Below are positions 55,927 to 64,000 of a stretch of 64,000 nt of DNA, in pieces; position 1 is the first letter of the stretch; the number at the start of each line of letters is the position of its first letter. The notes under the pieces are model-generated. The model had not been told where the DNA came from and searched no databases. It worked only from the letters and a program-made list of their open reading frames with translations. This DNA is from Saccharina japonica (taxonomy: Eukaryota; Sar; Phaeophyceae; Laminariales; Laminariaceae). The position numbers and the translations under genes are program-made. Where the stretch lies: NCBI GenBank assembly GCA_008828725.1, contig MEHQ01004261.1, forward strand, positions 36,516-100,515, written 5' to 3'.

Positions 55927-56190
55927 TTACCCCTTGAAGAACTGCACTGCCTAGAAAGAAATATTTCACTCTAATTCCAAGTGTTTCGTCCCCACATCGG
56001 GACTGCAGTTCCAAAAGGGTTAAGAACTGGTCCCATGTATTTAAGGTACAAGGTATACCTTTTTTTGGCTGAAACGTTTTTTGGACGATCGGGCTCCCTA
56101 ACCCCTCAAGAACTGGTCCCATGTATTTGGGGACAAACTACTTCGAATTAGTGTCGGATACATTTTTCAGTTCTGAATGGGATATTTTAC
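55927..56190. mobile_element. Two TTAA-type MITEs
   Basis: 55927-56023 (right end GGTTAA, CCCCACATCGGGACTGCAG inside) and 56098-56184 (CCCCTCAAGAACTGGTCCC, CAGTTCTGAATGGGATA). Both lie inside sequence like the GACGCATGCTACGG element. Confidence 0.65.
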
Positions 56191-56433
56191 CCAAAATCGC
56201 CGAAACAAATCATCCTTTTATTTTCGCAGTACAGTATGCATGATTTTGCGTACATCTATATATAGGGCATGGGATTGTTTATCGGGTGCTGCACTTTTAA
56301 TTTTTCCCTAAAATCTGTTTTTTGGGTGAGAGAGGTATGGAGCTCCTTAAGTGACCAACCTCAGAAACAAAAACAAAAAAAAAATGGTGCAACTCTACCC
56401 TACTGATGTACGGAGCATGTTGTCGCCACTGCA

Positions 56434-56567
56434 TCCTCAACGACAACAAGGAGGAGTGGACACGCTGGTTCGAGGTGGAGTTCTAGCTCTTCCTCGACAC
56501 GGCGGTTGCCCTGCTTCGAGCTCGTGCGGCTCACCGCCCACGGCATGAAAAGCCGCGGGTGGCTCAG
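56434..56567 (-). CDS. Candidate exon, possibly PH-domain remainder
   Basis: Acceptor CGTTGACAG at 56568. In the phase left by the PH-like exon at 60748 it reads EPPAAFHAVGGEPHELEAGQ and then PPCRGRARTPPRTSVSTPP to a stop at 56434. AFHAV...HELEAG would fit PH strands 5-6, but the frame stops without the expected C-terminal Trp helix. Another frame is also open. Weak. Confidence 0.2.
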
Positions 56568-57109
56568 CTGTCAACGTGAGCTTAAAGTAAATCAGAACTG
56601 GTACCGACCGGGGATCTATCTTTCCTGAAATACCTAGATCATCAAGCGGGGAATAATAGATGGAATCTATCGGGGGGGGGGGGGGGGGGGGGGAAATATA
56701 GCACAAGCGTTGCAAGTACATGGCGTCTCCCATTCATCAAGGACAGGCTCCCTCCCCCCCACCTCCACCCGTGATTTACTGCCCAAGCGTCGACGAGTAC
56801 ATCGGCGTCTCGGGGGTGTACGTGCGGTGTTGCTTTCGCCCTCTCCCCGTCGCACAGTACTGGCCCCTCTATAATACCGGTATGTGCCAGATCAATATAC
56901 CGGCATTAAAGCGGGCGCCAGCAGTATCCCGCACACTGTCAACACCGGTTAATCCCATGTGTGCCAAGCGATTTCACCAGAATTGCATCGGGTACCCCGG
57001 CATTACTAAACCGGCATGATGCAGGGACCCCTACTGCTGTACCAGAAGGGGTCACTCGCTGGAAATAGCGACAACCCCAGCGCTGCCGCGGGTGCGATCG
57101 AGATTTTTT

Positions 57110-57228
57110 TAACTGACCCGGCCCGATCCGTGACATTTTCGAAAACTCCCGACTCAACCCGACCAGACCCGACCCGACCCGACCCGACCCGATCCGCGTT
57201 CAAGCGGGTCGAGTCAGACCCGTGAAGA
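57110..57228. repeat. GACCC pentamer element
   Basis: GACCCGGCCCGATCCGTGAC, GAAAACTCCCGACTCAACCC, (GACCC)n, GCGGGTCGAGTCAGACCCG. Same family as 27985-28205. Confidence 0.65.
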
Positions 57229-57944
57229 GCGCTGAAATGATACTTACTCTGCCTGCTCTCCGTGATAAACCTCACCGCATGCCGTACAACTGGGTTTAAA
57301 CTGTAATGCTAAATGTTACTCTGCACTCTGTAGTCTACTACTGTACTGCTACTGCAAGTGGGATTGATATTGGATACACGTGCAGCAGTACCTGTACCAG
57401 GAATATGAGACACAGCAAATATTATATTTTATACTATTCGGTATGCAACCATGCAGCGACGGACCATGACGATGTCGTTCTGTAAGGAGGCGTAAGTTCT
57501 AGCCGTGGACACAGATAACGCACGTAGTGCGGCAAACAGTAAACTAGTAATGTTATACATAGTACATCTACTGTCAGAACGTCAGTCGCACGCTTTGGCT
57601 TGACGGCTTGGAAATCCTTTTGCTTGATGTCTGAGACTACCCACACACTATTACTATTAATAATACCTTGAGGCCGTGTTCGGTTCGGTATGCATATTCG
57701 GTACATATAATACGTACTGCCTGTGCACTTCTCAGCTTCTCAGAAGAGACACATTAACCGCACCCATCTGATCGGCCAATTCTCCCGTACGCTCAAAACG
57801 CATATTCCCCCCGCTTCAAACGAAGCTCAACATCTCCATCTGATTGGTCAAGTATTCCGTACGCACAAAAACTCGTATCCGCCCGCCCCCCGCCTCGACG
57901 AAGCTCAACATCTAAAAAAAGGGAAAACTTACAAACTTAGGCAA

Positions 57945-58292
57945 GACGCATGGTACGGTAGAGGTGTGACACCATGTTGTTTTCTGAGGGTGGTCACTCG
58001 AGGAGTTCTACACTAATAGTAAGTAAAAAAATGCCTCTGCGGGAAACCCCAAGTGCTACCTATATACCTACCCGATGAACAATCCCATGGCTTATGTATG
58101 ACGATACAACCAAAAATTGTGCAACACAAGAAATGGAAAGCTGACGATTTTGGGTTAAGGAGCCTTTAATACTGTAGGTCATTCAGAAAACGTTTTCAGC
58201 GGAAAAGCGCTACGACATCTCCATCTGATTGGTCAAGTATTCCGTACGCACAAAAACTCGTATCCCCCCGCCCCTCGTATATAGCACGCGTC
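57945..58292. mobile_element. GACGCATGCTACGG element, shorter copy
   Basis: GACGCATGGTACGGTAGAGG at the left, CCGATGAACAATCCCATGGC inside, and TATATAGCACGCGTC at the right. Part of the 3' interior is replaced by CTCCATCTGATTGGTCAAGT, which also occurs at 57830. Confidence 0.6.
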
Positions 58293-58441
58293 GTAAATGT
58301 GTTGCCAAATGTCCGGTCGGCTCTGTTAGACTCATGTAGATGTAGAGCAGTAGGCTCTCGCTTGAAGTCGGCAAAGCCTGTGGAGCTGAAACGTATCCAC
58401 GGACGGACCGTGGATGCACGCAGTGTCTGCAACACAGCAGC

Positions 58442-58478
<37 letters not shown>

Positions 58479-58678
58479 CGAATGTTTACGTATGTACGCA
58501 TGATATGTATGCCGAGACAAGCATGGTCTCTCTCGTGTGTCGTGAGGTGATGCCGAGAAGCGACCTTGCAGAGGGCTCCAACTATACATTTTGGTGCCCC
58601 TATCACACGGTACAGCTACTGCGGTAGTACCATATACCGGTATCAGACCAGGTGCTGCCGATGCACGTACAGTCACCA

Positions 58679-58952
58679 GTGTTGTGAACCGATACGGTAA
58701 CCGAAAAACGTTTTTTTCGGTCGGGTTTTCGTCGTTTTTTCAAGACCGAAAACCGTTCTTTTTTGGTAATTCTCAGTTCATTTGCAAAAACAAAACGACC
58801 GAAACCGACCGACATTTCGCTTTTTTTCACCGAAAAAAAGACGTTTGGTTTCGGCTTCGGTTTGCTTTTTATTTTGTATCAACCGAAACCGACCGATTTT
58901 TTCGGCGAAGACCGAAAACCGACCGCTACCCTTTCCATTTTCGGTTCACAAC
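58679..58952. mobile_element. Inverted-terminus element of CCGAAAACCGACC units
   Basis: The left end GTTGTGAACCGATACGGTAA is inverted at the right as TTTTCGGTTCACAACGG. The interior is GGTTTTCGGT/ACCGAAAACC-type sequence in both orientations. Confidence 0.6.
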
Positions 58953-60307
58953 GGCTCCCAATAGTGCCGGTATGTGCCAGCGGAATAAACCAGCAATTTT
59001 CAGGACACCGGTGCTAATGCGAATAGTGGCAATACCGGCACTATTGGGGGTTTCAGGTGCCCTCAATAGTGCCGACACCGACACTATTGAAAACTATTGA
59101 AGAACAATCGGATCGTAGTGTGCCATGAACTATGGTACAACGCCAAATAGAGGGCGACGTGAATGGGGAATGCAACGAGTGATGGTGGGGAAGGACCTCG
59201 GCAAAAAGTAACGGCGGAAAGGTGTGCTGCACGGTGAGCGAGAGGCAGAGTGTAGTATCATACTTCCCATTTACTGTCTCCGCCCTTCCCTTGTCTCTCC
59301 GTCTTATCATAGTCGTAACTCAGATCCGGGGTCACTAAGTCGGCTCTTCTCCCTCCCCACTATATACGGTACCTGCCATGCCTTTTTACCGCGAGAATAT
59401 TTCAGCACTTTCTTCCCTCGTCGACTCGCGTCGAATTCCAGTACTGTACAAAATGTGGTGCACGTGTTGTATATGTATATTCCACTCGCTGTAAACTTGT
59501 GCGTGAGGGCTGCTGTACATCACAGACTTACAGCAGACTTAAACGAATCTTGATGTCGTGCATAAAATGTACCGTCCGTGTTACCAAGCGCACAACGATT
59601 GCAGAGACCGGCGTATTGGTGTTGTCTTCACATTGCATCACTACGAACTGCTGCTGTAAATTCATTCCGCCCATTTACCCTGGAGTGTACAAGCAGTAGT
59701 ACCTTCATGCGACAGATTTGTTCCTGCTTGTAGATTGTAGACATAAATTACCAAGTCCTTTAGTGGCCACTGCTCACAACAGCCAGTATGCACACACACG
59801 AAACCCGTTTATATATGGTACTGCTGCTGTGCTACTGCTGTACTCTGCTGTACTCTCCTCCTCCCCTCGAGGCCGCTAGGGTTGGTTCCTCTCTCTCTAT
59901 CATCCACAGCAAGCTGGGGAGCAAGGGTAGGGGGGGTTGTACTGATGTAGAGGCCTAAGCCGGCACTATTCAGAGCCCCGTAGGAAAGGTAACCGGCATT
60001 ATTGAGATTCCGCCCCCAAAAATGCCAGTACCGGCATCATTGAGGGTTCTAGTCGTGGCAAGCGACGAGTGATTTCAGCGGCATTACAGTATTGGGAGCA
60101 GTGGCGCTATTCAACCGGCACTATTGGGAGCTCCGCACTCTGTGTACCGGGTATGATATGATATGGCGATAGACCACACAGCAGCAGCAGCAGCAGCAAC
60201 AACAGCAGCAGTTTAAATACGAGCATTATTACGTGCGAGGTGTGATATGAGATGACGGTGGGCTACAAGTACATCAGAGTCGTGGCAGCACAGGATCAAC
60301 ACAGCAG

Positions 60308-60409
<102 letters not shown>

Positions 60410-60747
60410 CACGTGCCAGCATATCGCGCAGTCAGAATTAAGGTCGTTTGACTATTAAATAGGTGTCGGTCGTGCGTCGTGCTGTCCCAACACGAACACT
60501 CAATATGAATTCTAACCACCTCCTCGCCCAAAATGCAATATAGAAGGCACCACAGCTGTACGTTCCAGCTGTACGTACCCATAGACATCAGCAGGAGCAG
60601 CAGCAGCAGCATGGCTCTCGAGATGCACTCGCATCAAACGACTTGTGGCGCCTCACCCTGCGAAGCAAAGACTGAGCCACCGTACTATGCAATGGGCTTA
60701 CTCTTCTATACCTCGCACACAAGAGGCGACAATGAGCTCTCACTTAC

Positions 60748-60946
60748 CCTTCCATACCGACGCGCCGATAACTTCGGCCTCCGCTTTAGGGGGCACTCCG
60801 TTCAAAAACTCATCGGCGGACTCGAAGTCGAGCATCAAGGTTCCCACGAGCACGCAGTACCCAGCTCTACAATTACGCGCCGGCATAGCTCGAGGTGCGC
60901 TCAAGATGCGTCCTTCCATCATGGTGTTGCGCAGCGCCTGCCACGA
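60748..60946 (-). CDS. PH-domain-like exon (candidate PI4K 5' exon)
   Basis: Acceptor TTCTTTGCAG and donor GAAGG|GTAAGT are strong, and 66 codons are open: SWQALRNTMMEGRILSAPRA, MPARNCRAGYCVLVGTLMLD, FESADEFLNGVPPKAEAEVI, GASVWK plus one base. R-x-x-Y-C-V-L-x-x-x-x-L-x-x-F-x-S then G-x-[IV]-x-G-x-x-V is the beta2-beta4 pattern of pleckstrin-homology domains, which bind phosphoinositides. Same strand and upstream of the PI4K, with a phase that fits the exon at 54309, so it may be the enzyme's N-terminal PH domain. It could equally be a separate gene. Confidence 0.55.
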
Positions 60947-61763
60947 CTGCAAAGAACAATGTGATCGCCAGTCGTTAGCAAACCACACAGAAATACAACA
61001 AACAACGCAATATGGCGAAGATTAGGAGTTTGCAGCCGTGATTTGCGGGGCGGTTTAAGAGTAGGGGGCCGAAGGATAGTTTTTAATAGCTGCGCCTTAA
61101 GCGCGCAGAGGGGTTGCTCTGCACGCGGGTCCCAGTGACACTTCGCCACACCATCGTATCGATATAATCGTTTGACGCGCTTATACAGCAGTACGAGTAC
61201 GCACTATTGTGTAGCACGAGTACTGCTGCACTGAATAATATATTATTACGTATCCGTACTTTTCCATGATCGACGGCCACAGCGATGATGCTGCATTGAC
61301 GTACTGCACAATTACTGTGTGTCGTCGTGTGTCAGTGGGTCTACCCCCTTCATCCTCCTACAATGATTTGTACTCGAAGAACAAGAACTAACTGCTGCCG
61401 TGCCTGTCTGCACTTATGTGCTGAATCATTTTGATGCCGCTGCTTACATTTCACTACGCATAATAGGTCCGACGACGCACTCCGCGACTTGACGCTTCTA
61501 TCGCATCGATATAATCCAACAGAGTAGAGAGAGGGAACAATCCTTTTGACTCGCACACGGGATTTGTCGGCTGGGCGGGGAGCGGGTCGGGGCGCTGCCC
61601 TTACCCGCTCCCTGCCACAAAGTCTGTGATGAGTGGCGACAAGAATACTCTTCTTCTTGCACTTGTACGGCTGTACGAATACTTACGTACTGCATTCAAT
61701 TGGCCATCAATCGCATCAATCGTAAATATTCCGTGTGTGTCCGTACGAGTATTGGGAGTTATA

Positions 61764-61944
61764 TACAGAGTACCGGCCCGCTCATAAGAAACCAGAAATC
61801 GGGCTTAGGCTGACTTTCTTATTTTAGAAAGGGGTGTGTCCCACACTAACTTCAGTATAATATATGTCGACTTTCTGATTTTCCCCGTAATGTTTAGGCC
61901 GAGTTTCTTGTGGGGCGTTTTCTTATGAGAGGGCCGGTAGTGTA
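61764..61944. mobile_element. Tc1/mariner-like MITE, second copy
   Basis: TACAGAGTACCGGCCCGCTC at the left and GAGAGGGCCGGTAGTGTA at the right. Over 90 percent alike to 29657-29840 by eye. Confidence 0.75.
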
Positions 61945-62395
61945 TGTGTTAGTGTGCAAGCTAAGTCAATTTAGTACAACAGCAACACCCGCAACTATAT
62001 TAAAAAAAAAAATAAAAACAACAGCTGTGACCGTGATTTGCTCGAGCGTATTCGTGCGAAGCGCAATGTGATGTCGAGCGGCGTAACTTGTTGTGTCGTT
62101 TCATTTGGTGTTACATTTCGCACGAACATCATGGACCATGGACCATGGACCATGGATCATGGATAATAAAATCGTGGATCGACTCGGACTCTCTCCCAAG
62201 GCATGGGCCATGGGCCATAGAAATCATGACGATTAATTATGTGCTTCGGATCACACACCCGAACGCCGTCTGACCCACTCCGCTTCCTGGCAATTCCATT
62301 CAAACAATATTCCATGGACGCGCATACACAGGGTTGCCAGCTGGGCGGGGCACGGAGGTCGGGGCGCAGCGTCGACCTGGTGCCCGCCGCCTCGC

Positions 62396-63305
62396 CTGTG
62401 AAGTACTATGTATGGTTGTAGCTTGTACGCAGCTATGCCTGGTATTCATCATGTATGTACATACAGCAGCTTTTGTATAATACTGCCTTGGCGTCCTCCA
62501 TGTAGGTATGTGCTCGTCAGGGGCTTGTGCACAACGCAGCTTATTCAGCGTCCTCCACATTATCGCCGGGTGGGTGCTAGCGTACAACGCAGCGTATATC
62601 ACCTAGGCTCAGCAGCAGCAGCAGCAGCAGCAGCACAGCAGCAGCAGCAGCACAGCAGCACGCTGCTGCAGCAGTCCTCCACGTTATCGTCAGGTGGCTG
62701 CCCGCCGCCTCGCCTGTGAAGTATTATGTATTGTTGTAGCTTGTACGCAGCTATGCCTGGTATTCAAAATGTACAGACAGCAGCTTTTGAAATGCTGCCT
62801 TGGCGTCCTCCATGTATGTATGTGCTCGTCAGGCGCTTGCGCGCAACGCAGCTTACATCAGCGTTCTCCACATTATATCGCCGGGTGCTAGCGCACAACA
62901 CAGCGTACATCACCTAGGCTCAGCAGCAGCAGCACAGCAGCAGCAGCACAGCAGCAGGCTGCTGCAGCAGTCCTCCACGTTATCGTCAGGTGGCTGCCCG
63001 CCGCCTCGCCTGTGAAGTATTATGTATTGTTGTAGCTTGTACGTAGCTATGCCTGGTATTCATCATTGTACATACAGCAGCTTTTATAATGCTGCCTTGG
63101 CGTCCTCCATGTATGTAAGTCCTCGTCAGGCGCTTGCGCACAACGCAGCTTAAATCGGCGTCCTCCACATTATCGCCGGTGCTAGCGCACAACGCAGCGT
63201 ATATCACCTAGGCTCAGCAGCAGCCGCAGCAGCAGCAGCACAACAGCAGCACAGCAGCACGCAGCACGCTGCTGCAGCAGTCCTCCACGTTATCGTCAGG
63301 TGGCT
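62396..63305. repeat. About 300-bp satellite, three tandem units with CAG arrays
   Basis: Units start near 62396, 62715 and 63012. Each has GTGAAGTATTATGTATTG, GTCAGGCGCTTGCGCACAAC, ACCTAGGCTCAGCAGCAGCA and TCCACGTTATCGTCAGGTGG. The internal CAG/CACAGCAG stretch varies in length. Confidence 0.9.
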
Positions 63306-64000
63306 GCGCCGTCGCTTTGCACAGTTGCACTTCCCATGTATTAAAGCTCAGTACAAGTTCGCCCGTCACCATAACCGACTCGACCCAGAGCTATACTACC
63401 AAGCTAGGTTAAGTATTGAATCAGTATAACTTTATCTAGCCAAATGTCACAGATCCATATTTTTATACCAGGTACAACATGGCGTAGATGGATTGATGGG
63501 CTACAGAGCCAAATCGTGTTTGGAGTCGAACTAAGTAGGGGAGGGGATTACTAAAAAAAGATGGAATTAGACCTCGAAACAGAGTTGAAAGGCAGGGGAT
63601 TTGGGAAATTAAATAATTTCCGCGACAGAGCCCAGTAACTAAAGTCACTGGGAAAAACATCTAAATCCAGAATCCAGTCGTGGGGTGCGTCCGTCAGGCA
63701 CCAACAGCAGATCCCGTAAGGAGGCTGACTCTGGTCCAAAGCGGTAAGAGGAATTAACGTAAGAGTCGCCGTGCTACTGATGACCCGAGGGTATGCTAAT
63801 AATACTGCTGTAGGTATGTTCCACGCCTGGGACAGCAGTCCCCCTTCATGATCTAACGTCGATCTTTAGGCAGATACATCCCTGATCTGTATGATCTAAC
63901 ATATTCGTGGGAGTCGTATCATCTGCGTGATCTGGCGCATGTTTCCTGGGTTGGATCTGCACTACTCTGTACGATGCAGGTTCTGTACAACATATCATAA

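Larger units (their letters stand above)
60947..64000. other. Right edge, no gene seen outside repeats
   Basis: GATC-rich sequence at 63850-63990 (GGCAGATACATCCCTGATCT, CATGTTTCCTGGGTTGGATC) matches the heads of the elements at 35040 and 44180. GCCAGCTGGGCGGGGCACGG (62336) resembles CGGCTGGGCGGGGAGCGGGT (61569). No exon recognised. Confidence 0.5.

Noticed and set aside
56403-56480. Plus-strand reading ending NKEEWTRWFEVEF, resembling a PH C-terminal helix
   Set aside because: Followed at once by a stop, no splice sites fit, and it is antisense to another open frame; similarity is probably chance.

Overview
The window is nuclear DNA of a eukaryote with large, repeat-filled introns. Coding exons of 57 to 1,617 bp are separated by introns of about 0.2 to 7 kb built from microsatellites, G/C homopolymers and short dispersed transposable elements. 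Splice sites are GT-AG with one GC-AG. Gene content (kinesin-light-chain-type TPR repeats, a leucine-rich-repeat exon, a PI4K-beta with very long low-complexity linkers) and short TTAGGG-like tracts would suit a stramenopile such as a brown alga. That placement is inference; no sequence here proves the taxon.

Plus strand, 1.0-14.6 kb: eight in-phase exons (1027-14628) encode 273 codons of a KLC/nephrocystin-type TPR protein. Its 5' end lies left of the window and its 3' end is unresolved. The intron between its last two secure exons (7205-14506) holds a near-perfect inverted duplication: arms about 3290-7952 and 8873-13315, with a spacer that carries one LRR exon on the minus strand. A second, smaller palindrome is centred on an N at 13565. 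The right arm repeats four TPR exons on the opposite strand, one with frame-breaking insertions. This may be a real rearrangement or a fold-back assembly artefact.

14.6-26.9 kb: mostly non-coding. It holds dispersed elements, a C/G-rich TACCCGGGTA-type array, and about 1.2 kb of a 10-bp tandem repeat (21961-23155). Only a few weak exon candidates are seen.

Minus strand, 50.2-26.9 kb: one large gene, read right to left, encodes a type III phosphatidylinositol 4-kinase beta (PIK1/PI4KB family). Fifteen exons join in compatible phase, apart from one uncertain acceptor. They give an N-terminal helical domain, a conserved segment before the kinase, about 1,000 residues of polyQ/Gly/Ser-rich linker, and a complete catalytic domain (ATP-site Lys, DRHNGN loop, HIDFGF motif, LTNGI-type C terminus). 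One exon carries an in-frame TAG. A PH-domain-like exon at 60.7-60.9 kb and a small exon at 54.3 kb may be its N terminus.

50-64 kb: otherwise repeats, satellites and MITEs. Across the window I recognise several element families: a TTAA-bounded piggyBac-like MITE (at least 14 copies), two retroposon-like families that end in a shared AGTAC-C(n) tail, a TA-bounded Tc1/mariner-like MITE, a TTACGGGGGACC MITE, a 500-bp GACGCATGCTACGG element, and a TAAGGCGG element.
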